Virus record (IMG/VR): IMGVR_UViG_3300030382_003949
Coordinates: 1-50,748 of that record
Reading direction: 5' to 3' (one strand)
Length of the DNA: 50,748 nt
From: a virus
Under the pieces are notes generated by a model. The model saw nothing but the letters and a program-made list of their open reading frames with translations. It had not been told where the DNA came from and searched no databases. A program made the position numbers and the translations under genes. Shown in pieces: positions 41,068-49,270 of the stretch; position 1 is the stretch's first letter; each line of letters begins with the position of its first letter.

Positions 41068-41280
41068 TTATTCGTTTATTTGTTCTAAAAACCACTCTAA
41101 ACCAATGACTATTTCGAAGAGGTCTTTCTGAGACTCCTCTACAAAATCACATTTGAAACATGTTAAAACATTGATTGTTTCATTTATTTGTTTTGTTATT
41201 TTATTTATATCATCGTTTTTAAACACAGTTTGAGTCTGTGAAGTCTCAAAAGGTGTTTTTTCTTTTGTTGTTAGTGTCAT
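41068..41280 (-). CDS. Hypothetical Thr-rich helical protein, 70 aa
   Basis: A Thr-rich N-terminus (TLTTKEKTPFETSQTQTVFK) precedes a helical acidic remainder, with a CFKC pair at about residues 41-44. A redox or zinc role of the Cys pair is possible. The ribosome binding region is AAAAGAGAC. It is an early gene with an unknown role. Confidence 0.55.
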   Translation of the reverse strand: MTLTTKEKTPFETSQTQTVFKNDDINKITKQINETINVLTCFKCDFVEESQKDLFEIVIGLEWFLEQINE

Positions 41281-41319
41281 TTGGTGTCTCTTTTGTTGTT
41301 GTTTAAATCTTTGGTGTTT

Positions 41320-41535
41320 TTAAAATTTTAAACGACTGATTACATCGAGTGTCGTTATTACTTCTTTGAGTTCGTTTTTAATTGGTTGGATGTTTTCATC
41401 ATCTTCAAACCAAGAAACAATGAATTCATAAACATTGTCAAGTGTTTCCTTATTGTCTTTTATAATCTCGGTGACATCTAAACAATTTCCATCACATTCA
41501 TTATTATTTGGACAATATTTTATTTTTGTTGTCAT
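41320..41535 (-). CDS. Small acidic Cys-containing protein, 71 aa
   Basis: The N-terminal part holds three Cys within 12 residues (YCPNNNECDGNCLD); the rest is an acidic helical region (DNVYEFIVSWFEDDENIQPI). Zinc or Fe-S binding through the Cys set is possible but one ligand would be missing. No family is recognised. The two small acidic genes next to each other are alike in size and acidity. Confidence 0.55.
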   Translation of the reverse strand: MTTKIKYCPNNNECDGNCLDVTEIIKDNKETLDNVYEFIVSWFEDDENIQPIKNELKEVITTLDVISRLKF

Positions 41536-41587
41536 ATTTCCTTACCTGTGTTGGTGTTTACTGTGTGTGTTAGGATTAACTGTTTAA

Positions 41588-41619
41588 AAGAGGGGATATC
41601 TACTATGACATCCCCTCTT
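41588..41619 (-). terminator. Intrinsic terminator after the first early gene
   Basis: In the minus-strand RNA AAGAGGGGAU (41619-41610) pairs perfectly with AUCCCCUCUU (41597-41588), loop of 12 nt, followed by UUUU then AAAC. It lies 13 bases after the stop of the 155-aa gene, so it limits read-through from the strong divergent promoter to the following early genes. Confidence 0.85.
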
Positions 41620-41631
41620 CAATGGTATGTG

Positions 41632-42099
41632 TTATTTAGGTTTGTATGTCGTTTTCATGACAACTCTACCTTCTGGTGTCTTGATGTACTCACGAAAGAA
41701 AACATGAGGTTTGTACATCTTTCCAGACTTACCGATAAAAACATCATTCTCGTTACTATTCTCGTTAATGATCGTCATTATTTTCGTTTTGGTGTCGTTC
41801 ATAATGTCGGAATAGTCCTCCATGTTCCGATTCCCAATACCTTCTGATGAAGGTGGTCTTTGGTTCATGAGTCCGAGTGTCTTAACCTTGACTCTGACCA
41901 TCTCGACATTATATGTCTTGGTCTTCTGGTCGAAACATTCGTAGAGGTGTGTTTTCCAGTTCTTACCACCGATATTGATAAGGTTCTTATTGTTGACAGA
42001 ATCAACAAACCAATCCAATATGGTGATGTTTGAGGGTAGAGGAGGTAGTGAATCCAACACCGACACCGGTGAAGGTGTCGTTTGAGTATCTTTACCCAT
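41632..42099 (-). CDS. First gene of the minus arm, hypothetical, 155 aa
   Basis: A Pro/Ser/Thr-rich start (TQTTPSPVSVLDSLPPLPSN) is followed by a mixed alpha/beta region (KNWKTHLYECFDQKTKTYNV) and a basic C-terminal part (EYIKTPEGRVVMKTTYKPK). It is preceded by an AAAAGGAG site inside a seven-codon upstream ORF (ATG at 42121). Own terminator at 41588-41619 and position at the control region suggest an abundant early or constitutive protein. No family is recognised. Confidence 0.7.
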   Translation of the reverse strand: MGKDTQTTPSPVSVLDSLPPLPSNITILDWFVDSVNNKNLINIGGKNWKTHLYECFDQKTKTYNVEMVRVKVKTLGLMNQRPPSSEGIGNRNMEDYSDIMNDTKTKIMTIINENSNENDVFIGKSGKMYKPHVFFREYIKTPEGRVVMKTTYKPK

Positions 42100-42176
42100 G
42101 TTAGTTAATCTCCTTTTTCATGATCAGAAGTTACGATGATATAATTTAATAATCAATAAACCATTGGTAGACTATA

Positions 42177-42197
42177 TTTATTGAGTCCATCAATAAA
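42177..42197. other. Perfect 8-bp hairpin in the control region
   Basis: TTTATTGA (42177-42184) pairs with TCAATAAA (42190-42197), loop GTCCA. It lies about 80 bp upstream of the first minus gene and so would be in its leader if transcription starts further right. Confidence 0.6.
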
Positions 42198-42279
42198 AAA
42201 TCTTAGATTACATATAGCCTACATTATGTATAATTAATTTTAACCCAAAACTTTAATCTCAATAAGAAAACAACCGGGA

Positions 42280-42305
42280 TGGGGGCGGGGTAAAAGAAGG
42301 CCCCA
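42280..42305 (-). other. Possible third hairpin (E3) of the E1/E2 family
   Basis: TGGGG at 42280-42284 can pair with CCCCA at 42301-42305, with GCGGGG and AAAAGAAGG between. The order GCGGGG, A-rich AAAAGA, CCCC is like E1 and E2 in the same orientation. The outer stem of E1/E2 is absent, so this is a tentative member. Confidence 0.4.
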
Positions 42306-42369
42306 CATTGTAAGCCTATTTTTCCAATTTCCACACGTTTTAAGTTATTTCTTTAATTACTTTAGCTTT

Positions 42370-42430
42370 GCTATAGCTATGGCTATGGCTATGCTATGGC
42401 TATTGCTATGCTATATATATATATATAATA
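42370..42430. repeat. GCTAT(A/G) short repeats followed by a TA tract
   Basis: About seven GCTAT units, some as GGCTATGGCTATG, lie at 42370-42410, then CTATATATATATATATAATA at 42411-42430. The same elements GGCTATAG plus TA tract make up the palindrome region at 34319-34382, read on the opposite strand. They may bind a phage regulator or initiator. Confidence 0.75.
42424..42429 (+). promoter_or_regulatory. Possible -10 element of the rightward arm
   Basis: A perfect TATAAT at the end of the TA tract, 100 bp before the first rightward gene. No good -35 is at the right distance (the GCTAT repeats occupy that place), so an activator or an alternative sigma factor might be needed. In such an AT-rich stretch it could also be chance. 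Confidence 0.4.
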
Positions 42431-42440
42431 GGGAATCTTT

Positions 42441-42500
42441 ATGTTTTTAACGGGAATCGGGATTGTTCTTGTTTTTATGGTTAGATTCTTCTTATATTGA
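42441..42500 (+). CDS. Possible 19-aa hydrophobic leader peptide
   Basis: ATG at 42441, 12 bases after the possible -10 element, and TGA at 42498-42500. The peptide is nearly all hydrophobic (FLTGIGIVLVFMVRFFLY), like a tiny membrane peptide. There is no proper Shine-Dalgarno (only GGGA). Kept as a low-confidence item. Confidence 0.22.
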   Translation: MFLTGIGIVLVFMVRFFLY

Positions 42501-42528
42501 CGTCCAATAAAACTGGAGTCTTGAAATA

Positions 42529-42624
42529 ATGAAAAAGAGTAGGAAATCCAATAAATTGTTCAAATCGGTGCTGAAGGCTTTGAAAAAGCCAGTGAAATTG
42601 CCGTTTAAGTTTAAGAAATGGTAG
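42529..42624 (+). CDS. Tiny highly basic protein, 31 aa
   Basis: ATG at 42529 after GGAG (11 bases upstream), stop TAG at 42622-42624. The product is made of Lys, Ser, Leu, Pro and Phe (KKSRKSNKLFKSVLKALKKP), strongly positive and amphipathic. It overlaps the next gene in ATGGTAG. It is the first probable gene of the rightward arm. A nucleic-acid or membrane binding role is possible by charge. Confidence 0.5.
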   Translation: MKKSRKSNKLFKSVLKALKKPVKLPFKFKKW

Positions 42625-42836
42625 TGCCTCTGCCGATGACTTCCCTTATTTCTTCAGCAAGGAAACACTGTGCAAACTGGAATGACGGCGACTGCCTTGG
42701 TTGTATGATAAAAGTGTCCGATAAATCCATAATTTTTAGGGTTTCAGGCAGATTTGCAGGATTTCCGTGTCAAGTGTGCGACAAATGCGACTATTTCGAC
42801 AGAATAGTGGTGCCGGGTATCAAAAATGAAGCTTGA
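42618..42836 (+). CDS. Cys-rich zinc or Fe-S protein, 72 aa
   Basis: Six Cys: C18 (KHCANW), CLGC at about 26-29, and CQVCDKC at about 51-57. Four or more can bind zinc or an Fe-S cluster. The segment FDRIVVPGI at the end is like small cysteine-rich proteins found by marine phage packaging genes (recall only). It overlaps the next gene by 11 bases. A transcription factor for late genes is one possibility because of its position ahead of the late operon. Confidence 0.65.
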   Translation: MVVPLPMTSLISSARKHCANWNDGDCLGCMIKVSDKSIIFRVSGRFAGFPCQVCDKCDYFDRIVVPGIKNEA

Positions 42837-43023
42837 TAGTCTTGATTTGGTGGATACCATAGGCAGACTGCGTGAGATATGTAGAAAACTTAACGTTTCC
42901 AAGATTATCGATGGTAATGCAGATCAGATAGAGATGATTGTGGAAATAAAGGAGAGAGTGATGTCCCTTGAAGTGGAAAGAGTGGATATGGGAAACGTCG
43001 ATCTTATGGAATACAGGGCCTGA
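42826..43023 (+). CDS. Small helical protein, 65 aa
   Basis: Helices with charged heptads (VDTIGRLREICRKLNVSKII, later IVEIKERVMSLEVERVDMG) suggest a coiled-coil dimer. It is packed between the Cys-rich gene (11-base overlap) and the phosphoesterase (one base apart). No family is recognised. Confidence 0.6.
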   Translation: MKLDSLDLVDTIGRLREICRKLNVSKIIDGNADQIEMIVEIKERVMSLEVERVDMGNVDLMEYRA

Positions 43024-43024
43024 T

Positions 43025-43840
43025 ATGGGCAAGAAAAAGATTCACAAAAGGGCCGTAATAGTTCCGGACATACATTTCCCATTGCAGGACGATCCTGCCG
43101 TGGAAGTTGTGTTGAAGTCCATAAAAATGGTAAAGCCGAATATATTCGTGTGTCTTGGAGACCTTGGCGAATGGAAAAGTGTTTCTCCTTTCAAATACAA
43201 GCGCCGTAAGAGGCCTCCTCTTGAATACGTGATAGAAGACCTTCAAAAGGAAATCGATGCCGTTGAAAAAGGGCTGGACAGGTTTGATAAGGTATTGAAA
43301 TCGGTGAAATGCTCGGAAATGCACATGATTGAGGGCAATCACGATAATTGGTTGAATTTCTTTGTGGAGGAATATCCCTATCTAAAGAAGTTCAGATTCG
43401 AAAATGCCATGCATTTGGCAGAAAGGGGATATAAATACCATCCTTACGGCAAATATTTGAAAATAGGAAAATTGTATTTTTATCACGGAGGTCATTATAC
43501 GACCACGTATCATACGAAACAACATGCCGAGAAACTCGGTAAGAACGTGGTGTATGGACATATGCACGACGTTCAGAGACATGGCGTTACTCACGTCGAT
43601 GGAGCCCATCATGGATTCTCATTGGGATGTCTTAAGGACATGAAGAGAGAAGCCAACCTGTGGCTTAGAGGCAGAATGCATAATTGGGCACATGCCTTTG
43701 CCATAGTCGATTGGTTCGAAGACGGAAACTTCAGAATAGACGTGATAGACATACATAAAGGAAAAACTTACGTATGGGGAAAACTCATAGACGGAAATGC
43801 AGCATCCGGAGGGGTGGCAAGGGCGAAGAGAAGTCATTAG
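43025..43840 (+). CDS. Calcineurin-like metallophosphoesterase, 271 aa
   Basis: All core metal-binding motifs are present: D15-x-H17 in VPDIHFP, D46 in CLGDLGEW, N105-H106 in EGNHDNW, a His in YHGGHYTT, and H179-x-H181 in VYGHMHDVQ. It is a two-metal phosphatase, phosphodiesterase or nuclease. A longer frame from 42968 is open, but this ATG, one base after the previous stop with GGGCC context, fits the motif distance. Phage enzymes of this type may act on DNA ends, nucleotides or host signalling molecules; the substrate cannot be read. It lies directly before the terminase genes. Confidence 0.88.
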   Translation: MGKKKIHKRAVIVPDIHFPLQDDPAVEVVLKSIKMVKPNIFVCLGDLGEWKSVSPFKYKRRKRPPLEYVIEDLQKEIDAVEKGLDRFDKVLKSVKCSEMHMIEGNHDNWLNFFVEEYPYLKKFRFENAMHLAERGYKYHPYGKYLKIGKLYFYHGGHYTTTYHTKQHAEKLGKNVVYGHMHDVQRHGVTHVDGAHHGFSLGCLKDMKREANLWLRGRMHNWAHAFAIVDWFEDGNFRIDVIDIHKGKTYVWGKLIDGNAASGGVARAKRSH

Positions 43841-43855
43841 GTTGGGAGTGATGCT

Positions 43856-44593
43856 GTGAAATCGAAACTGATTGGTAAAAAGACGGAACGACTGTATGAT
43901 GATAAAGATGAGTTTTTAAATAACTCTGATGAGGAACTCTCTGGAGACTGGCGTACGTCAAAAACCGGCGATTGGGTTGTTTCTGACGATGGTCAGGTAT
44001 GCCGAATACTTCATCGCGGAGCCTTTTCAGACGGCAAGGAGTACGTTCGTACCATACTTGGAACCTATCCCGTAAGAAAAAACGTTCTTATGCAGGGTGA
44101 AATTGCAGAGGACGTGTATAGATTCAGCAAATCAAACAAGAATAGAAAATATAGGATTGAAGACAAAAATCCAAATGGCAGGGAAATCGTGTTTGCCAAG
44201 TACGTGGCCAACGGAATGCCTCCGGATCAGGCTTATTTGAGAATATTCAAAACCAATGATTCGGTTTATTCCAAGAATGCGTCGTCGGCCCTGCTTAAAA
44301 CCAAGAGGGTCAAGAAATTGATAAGTGAAGAAACAAAGAAAATGATGGGCAAGGTCGGTATCGATGAAGAATACTTGCTTCACAATACGAAATACGTCAT
44401 AGACGATGAGGATGGCCGGGCTTCGGATAAGTTGAGAGCCATAGAAATGTTGATGAAAGTTTCCGGAATGTTCCCAAACGACAAGAAAACGGAATCGCTT
44501 ACCGTGTTTCAGGGATTCAGCAAAGAACAACTGCAGTCTCTGAATAGTGGAAAAGCGAAGGCTTTGGGACATGCAGAAAAAGATATCACATAG
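43856..44593 (+). CDS. terS: Terminase small subunit, 245 aa
   Basis: The second half has the helix-turn-helix type layout of small terminases: GREIVFAKYVANGMPPDQAY and then SSALLKTKRVKKLISEETKK, followed by RASDKLRAIEMLMKVSGMF, which resembles the oligomerisation part. The N-terminal 100 residues are an extra, Lys/Asp-rich beta domain, making it longer than common small terminases. The start is GTG at 43856. It binds the packaging site and presents DNA to the large subunit, whose gene follows after one small gene. Confidence 0.78.
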   Translation: MKSKLIGKKTERLYDDKDEFLNNSDEELSGDWRTSKTGDWVVSDDGQVCRILHRGAFSDGKEYVRTILGTYPVRKNVLMQGEIAEDVYRFSKSNKNRKYRIEDKNPNGREIVFAKYVANGMPPDQAYLRIFKTNDSVYSKNASSALLKTKRVKKLISEETKKMMGKVGIDEEYLLHNTKYVIDDEDGRASDKLRAIEMLMKVSGMFPNDKKTESLTVFQGFSKEQLQSLNSGKAKALGHAEKDIT

Positions 44594-44813
44594 CGATATA
44601 TCATTATATACCATGCCGATTTACAACAGCAAGTCAAAAATGTGCAAGGTATGCGAACGGGAAATGACCAATCACACCAAAATGATAGTCTTTGGAGAGA
44701 CGTTCGTTCCAGTTGGTTTCAGTTGCAGTCATTGCCGTTCCATATACGTTAACGACGACGTGTTGGTTGAAGTGGGCAGTCCCGACGGAGGAGACGTTCA
44801 TGGCGAATCGTAG
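44571..44813 (+). CDS. Zinc-ribbon protein between the terminase genes, 80 aa
   Basis: CKVC and CSHC pairs, about 25 residues apart, make a zinc-ribbon. I take ATG at 44571, which overlaps the small terminase by 23 bases; a later ATG at 44613 and an earlier GTG at 44547 are also possible. It overlaps the large terminase by 14 bases. A small zinc-binding protein in this place may assist packaging or be a late regulator; not established. Confidence 0.6.
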   Translation: MQKKISHSDISLYTMPIYNSKSKMCKVCEREMTNHTKMIVFGETFVPVGFSCSHCRSIYVNDDVLVEVGSPDGGDVHGES

Positions 44814-46410
44814 TAAGGAATCCGATGCATTCAATATAATTCCTCCTCCATCCCAATCAAAGATAAACGACGAGGTTCTAAAACAATCGTTTAAGGACTT
44901 GCTTTATTTCGGAAGAGCATTTCTTCCTAAGGATTTTCTAGATAAAAGCTCTTCTCCAAAGTTTCACTATGAAGTTGCCGAAAAGCTGATGTCCACCAAA
45001 CCTGCAGCCAGAATCTGCAACATACTTCCAAGAGGTTTCGGGAAATCGATACTTGCCAAAGCGGCAGTTATGCATAAGATGCTGTTCTCTCCTCAGGGAG
45101 ATAGGCTGTTTACGGCATGGGTTGCCGAAGAACAGGGACAGGCCATCGATCACATCAAGTATCTTAAGTCTCATTTCGAGTATAATGATAAGATAAGATA
45201 TTATTTTGGCAATTTGGCCGGAGATGCCGTAGGAAAAAGATGGACTGAGAAGGATATCGTTTCTGCCAAGGGAGACAGGATCATTGCCAAGGGAACCAGT
45301 CAGCGTCTTAGGGGTAGAACTGAAATCGACGTTAGGTACACCGGCATCATTTTGGACGATTTCGAATCTGAACTGAATACGAAGACTCCAGAAAGGAGAG
45401 ACGAGATCAAGAAATGGATCGTATCTACCGTATTTCCCGCCTTGGAGGAATCTCCCGGTAGGGAAGGATGGATATGGTTGGCCGGGACAATCGTGCATTA
45501 CGACAGTTTTCTGCAAATGGTGGTTGATGGATATAGGGATGCTGAGAAACACGGAAGGGAATATCCTTGGGACGTGACTTTCTACAGGGCCATCGAAAAC
45601 GACAAACCGTTGTGGCCTCAACAATTCCCTCTTAAAAAACTGGAGACGAAGAAAAAAGAATTTATTGAAGCAGGAATGGTCAACAAATATGCTCAAGAGT
45701 ATATGAACGACGCCAGAGACATTTCCGATGCTTCATTCAAGATAGATAGGATATTAAAACACAATCATACTTTTGTGTCCAGAAACAAATTCTGTTATCT
45801 TGAGGATAAGGACGGAGACTTCATTCCCATAAACGTGTATATCGGAGTGGACGTTGCAGCCACTGCCACAAAGAAATCGGATTTTCAGGTAATAGTGGTT
45901 ATTGGGATCGATAAGAACAAGAATCGATATCTGTTGGAATATTTCCATGAACGGATACCTACTTTCGACATGCCGGAAAAGATAGTTGAACTTGCCAAGA
46001 AGTACAGTCCCGTAAAAAGGGTGACTATAGAAACCGTTGCCGCTCAGGAAATGGTCAGGGATATGGTTACGAGAATTGCCGTAAAGGACAGGAGGTTGAT
46101 ACCGGGGATGTTCAAGGGAGTGAGACCTCCCGCCGGAATTAAAAAGGAAGACAGATTGGAAACTTCGCTGGGCCCTATAGTTAATTCCAAGAAATTGTAC
46201 GTAAGACCGGCCATGACTGAAATCATAGATGAGTTCTTCGAACACCCTTTTGCAAAACACGACGATCTTATGGATGGATTGTATTATGCCGATTATTTTG
46301 CCAAGCCTCCTCTCAGCGGTAAGGTCAGTAAGACTAAGATGGATAAGGATACCGGAAAGAAAGTATCAGGTAAAAAATACAACTGGTTTACCGGCGCAAG
46401 AATAAATTGA
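44800..46410 (+). CDS. terL: Terminase large subunit, 536 aa
   Basis: It is the DNA packaging motor and headful/site nuclease. The ATPase part has Walker A PRGFGKS (77-83) and Walker B GIILDD (182-187) followed by E. The RNase-H-like nuclease has D351 in GVDVAATATKKSD, E411 in TIETVAAQE, and D488/D489 in AKHDDLMDGLYYADYF. The start is ATG at 44800, preceded by GGAGGAG; a longer frame from 44692 has no such site and overlaps the zinc-ribbon gene. Length and order are normal for a phage large terminase. A short promoter-like gap lies between it and the portal. Confidence 0.94.
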   Translation: MANRSKESDAFNIIPPPSQSKINDEVLKQSFKDLLYFGRAFLPKDFLDKSSSPKFHYEVAEKLMSTKPAARICNILPRGFGKSILAKAAVMHKMLFSPQGDRLFTAWVAEEQGQAIDHIKYLKSHFEYNDKIRYYFGNLAGDAVGKRWTEKDIVSAKGDRIIAKGTSQRLRGRTEIDVRYTGIILDDFESELNTKTPERRDEIKKWIVSTVFPALEESPGREGWIWLAGTIVHYDSFLQMVVDGYRDAEKHGREYPWDVTFYRAIENDKPLWPQQFPLKKLETKKKEFIEAGMVNKYAQEYMNDARDISDASFKIDRILKHNHTFVSRNKFCYLEDKDGDFIPINVYIGVDVAATATKKSDFQVIVVIGIDKNKNRYLLEYFHERIPTFDMPEKIVELAKKYSPVKRVTIETVAAQEMVRDMVTRIAVKDRRLIPGMFKGVRPPAGIKKEDRLETSLGPIVNSKKLYVRPAMTEIIDEFFEHPFAKHDDLMDGLYYADYFAKPPLSGKVSKTKMDKDTGKKVSGKKYNWFTGARIN

Positions 46411-46428
46411 AAAAAGATATTTTTTTTA

Positions 46429-46457
46429 TTGACATTGTAAAAAAATAGTGCTTAACT
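46429..46457 (+). promoter_or_regulatory. Possible promoter before the portal gene
   Basis: A perfect TTGACA (46429-46434), 17 bases, then TTAACT (46452-46457) preceded by TGC, which is an extended -10-like but weak element. It lies in the 59-bp AT-rich gap before the portal start and could give extra transcription of head genes. Confidence 0.35.
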
Positions 46458-46469
46458 TCTAAAGTATCA

Positions 46470-48500
46470 ATGCAAATACAGGAAGACCCAAGAGCTAAGA
46501 CCAATAGGGAGCTTTATAGGCGTTATAGGGACGCTCGCTCCGATTGGGATACCGAGGCCCGTAACGACATAGACTTTTTTTACGGCAATCATTTCAGTAG
46601 TAATGAAGTTGATGAGCTGGAAAGTCGCAATCAGGCTGCGGTTCCTATGGACAGATGTGGCCCCGCCGTAGAGAAGTTGAAGGCAATGTTGACTTCTTCC
46701 GCTCCGGCGTTTACGGTAATACCCAGAGAAGATTCCGACGTTAAGATGGCCAAGATGTGGCGTGTCATAATAAGCTACGTTTGGGAAATATCCGATGGCA
46801 ATTCACAGTTGAAGGAGGCCATTCACGATCATAGTACTTCCGGATTGGGTTATTTGTATGCTTATATCGATGCCGATTCGGATTTTGGAAAAGGAGAAGT
46901 TAAGTTTACGAGCGTCAATCCGTTTAGGGTATACGTTCCGTCTTCCAGTAGGGACAGGTATTTCAATGATGCCTCAAATATAGTATTATCGACTATACTT
47001 ACCAAAGATCAAATTTTAAGTATATATCCTGAACTTGGGCCTCAGGTAGACGAAGAAACTGGTGAAGTAACTGAAATTTTAAAAAATATTTCAGGTTATA
47101 GTGATGACGAGGATTATCCTTCATCTCAAAACAGCAATCAGCAAAAGACTTGGACTCCTGCCGAGGCCAAGGATTTGGAGACTACTCATCAGGAAAAATA
47201 TCAGGTACTGGAAAGATTTTATAAGACTAAAATTCCTTTTTATCAGATTGTCGATGCCCAGAGTCAGGAAGAGATGATATTGAATGAAGAGGAATTTCAT
47301 AAGTTTCTTGAAGAAAATCCCGAAGTTTTCGAAAAGGGATTGATACAGTTCCAAGAAATTTTGCAGACCCGTGTTGCGGTAGTGGCATCCGTTGGAGAAA
47401 TCGTTTTGTATGAAGCGGTTCTCAATACTGATATATACCCAATAGTACCATTGCCCAATATTTACAGTGGTACTCCCTATCCGAGGTCGGACATATCTAG
47501 GGCGAGACCCATGCAGAGACTGTTAAACAAATTGTGGTCTCTGGCATTGTCTCATGCTCAGGCTTCTGCGGGTCTGAAATTAATTGTTCCAATAGGCAGT
47601 GTCGACGATTTGAGTCAACTCGAGCAGGATTGGTCAAATCCAAATGCCGTCATAGAAGTCGATAGTTCTCAGGGAGAGCCTCATTTTCCGGCTCCGACTC
47701 CATTGGCCGGTGAATTCTACAAGTTGATTCAATCATGCGAGTTCTACATAGATTTTACGTTTGGGCTTCCGGAGTTGATGCACGGATTTGCCGAAAAGGC
47801 TCCTGATACGGTAAGGGGAACCGAAAGGATGTTGGCTCAGGGGGCTGAACGTCCCAAATCAAAATTGAGAGATATAGAATTAAGTCTTAGAAAACTTGGT
47901 CAGGTCGTTTATGGTCTTTCCAAGGGACATTATACGTTTAAAAAGATTTTTAGGCTGGTGCAGGCCAACAATAACGTCAATGAAGTTATGGCAAACTACT
48001 ACGACGACTACAGTGAGACCGTCATGGATATTCAAAAGGATAGACATCTCATTGGACAGCATGATGTCAGCATAGAGCCGGGTTCCACGTTGCCGACCAG
48101 TAAGTGGACTGAGTATCAAGTTTATGCGGAGGCATACCAAATGGGATTGATAGATAGGGTTGAAGTGATAAAGAAGAATCCGGAAATTTTTGACAAGGAA
48201 GGTCTTATCCAGAGAATGGGTGAGATTCAGCAGCTGCAGGGACAAGTCCAGCAGCTCACCGAACAAAACAAAGAATTGCAGGGAGACTTGCAGACGGCGC
48301 AAAGAGAGTCTGTATCCGACAGGAAACGGGTTGAAGTTGAGAAATTTAAATCCAAGCTTACCGGGGTACAGTCTGACGCTAAGGCCGACAGGCGAATACA
48401 ATCAAACAAACTCAATAATGCAGTGCAGCTTGAAATGGAAAAATTGAGGCCCCAAATTGAAGAATTTGGAGAAGGGCTCGGTTCCATTCCTGAAATTTAA
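46470..48500 (+). CDS. Portal protein, 676 aa
   Basis: The portal protein forms the ring at the capsid vertex through which DNA enters. The sequence has the character of P22-like portals: an N-terminal helical region (KTNRELYRRYRDARSDWDTE, FYGNHFSSNEVDELESRNQ), a central wing and stem part (RARPMQRLLNKLWSLALSHA), PEVF-type loops and a helical barrel-like C-terminus with Gln/Glu-rich coiled coil (QLQGQVQQLTEQNKELQGDL). Length and position between large terminase and scaffold fit. No ATG ribosome site is strong; the region is AAAG. Confidence 0.88.
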   Translation: MQIQEDPRAKTNRELYRRYRDARSDWDTEARNDIDFFYGNHFSSNEVDELESRNQAAVPMDRCGPAVEKLKAMLTSSAPAFTVIPREDSDVKMAKMWRVIISYVWEISDGNSQLKEAIHDHSTSGLGYLYAYIDADSDFGKGEVKFTSVNPFRVYVPSSSRDRYFNDASNIVLSTILTKDQILSIYPELGPQVDEETGEVTEILKNISGYSDDEDYPSSQNSNQQKTWTPAEAKDLETTHQEKYQVLERFYKTKIPFYQIVDAQSQEEMILNEEEFHKFLEENPEVFEKGLIQFQEILQTRVAVVASVGEIVLYEAVLNTDIYPIVPLPNIYSGTPYPRSDISRARPMQRLLNKLWSLALSHAQASAGLKLIVPIGSVDDLSQLEQDWSNPNAVIEVDSSQGEPHFPAPTPLAGEFYKLIQSCEFYIDFTFGLPELMHGFAEKAPDTVRGTERMLAQGAERPKSKLRDIELSLRKLGQVVYGLSKGHYTFKKIFRLVQANNNVNEVMANYYDDYSETVMDIQKDRHLIGQHDVSIEPGSTLPTSKWTEYQVYAEAYQMGLIDRVEVIKKNPEIFDKEGLIQRMGEIQQLQGQVQQLTEQNKELQGDLQTAQRESVSDRKRVEVEKFKSKLTGVQSDAKADRRIQSNKLNNAVQLEMEKLRPQIEEFGEGLGSIPEI

Positions 48501-48521
48501 GGACATTGCAGGGAGAAAATC

Positions 48522-49253
48522 ATGAGTGAAGTCAATGTAGAAGGTCAGGTATTGGAAGATACTGGTTTTAATGAAGAGCAGGTATACGGAGATGTGCCTG
48601 TAGCTGATAGGGGAGTAAACAGAAGTGAAACCCATCACGTGGATTGGGAAAATGAAACTAAGAAGTTTCAGTCTATGTATGATAAACAGAAATCTGAAAA
48701 CAACAAGATGAAACAAGACATGAACTATTTGGTGGGTGAAGTCACTAAAAATCAGAGACAAGCCAGTGTCAATAATCAACCTTCATTACCCGAGGATGAA
48801 TTTAATCCTTGGGATGCGTATTATAAACCGGATTCACCGAGCTTTAAGTTCCGGCAACAGCAGGAAAGTAAAGTGGTGAATCAGGCAATTGGTGCACAGA
48901 ATGCAAAAATGCAGGAAGACATGATGATAAATAATACGGTAAATGATCTGAAGAGCGTTTATAAGATGCCGGAATCGGATATTCGTGAATTTATGGAATG
49001 GTCAACCGATCCAAGCAGCAGTTTGAACTTGGATACTTTGGTGAACGTTTTTAATTCAAGGAATAAATCGGGTTCCATGCCATCCAATGAACCTGTTCCA
49101 GATTCATTTAATGCGGTAAAAGCCGCACGAGAGGCTCCCCGTACTGCAGGAGTCCTACAAGGCCAAGAGGCCGATCAACCAAAGTCTGAAAAAGACCAGA
49201 TGTGGGACGCCATCATGAGTGCGGGAAGCAGGAGTAATGTTTTACACAAATAA
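48522..49253 (+). CDS. Scaffolding protein, 243 aa
   Basis: The product is an acidic, helical protein directly before the major capsid gene. It has a central coiled coil (KQKSENNKMKQDMNYLVGEV), a Pro/Asn-rich linker (PEDEFNPWDAYYKPD), a further helical region and a C-terminal basic/helical end (DQMWDAIMSAGSRSNVLHK) that could bind the coat protein. This is the usual plan of phage scaffolds. The ribosome binding site is GGGAGAAA. The assignment rests on position and composition. Confidence 0.75.
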   Translation: MSEVNVEGQVLEDTGFNEEQVYGDVPVADRGVNRSETHHVDWENETKKFQSMYDKQKSENNKMKQDMNYLVGEVTKNQRQASVNNQPSLPEDEFNPWDAYYKPDSPSFKFRQQQESKVVNQAIGAQNAKMQEDMMINNTVNDLKSVYKMPESDIREFMEWSTDPSSSLNLDTLVNVFNSRNKSGSMPSNEPVPDSFNAVKAAREAPRTAGVLQGQEADQPKSEKDQMWDAIMSAGSRSNVLHK

Positions 49254-49270
49254 ACTAAGGAGTACTGAAT

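Larger units (their letters stand above)
42100..42528. promoter_or_regulatory. Divergent control region between the two gene arms
   Basis: This 429-bp, mostly AT-rich region separates the leftward early arm from the rightward arm. It contains a hairpin at 42177-42197, a G/C-rich hairpin (42280-42305), GCTAT repeats and a TA tract (42370-42430), a TATAAT, and one possible 19-codon ORF. Promoters for both directions and possibly a replication origin are expected here. Confidence 0.75.

Noticed and set aside
44692-44799. N-terminal extension of the large terminase
   Set aside because: The extension overlaps the zinc-ribbon gene and has no ribosome site, whereas ATG at 44800 is preceded by GGAGGAG.
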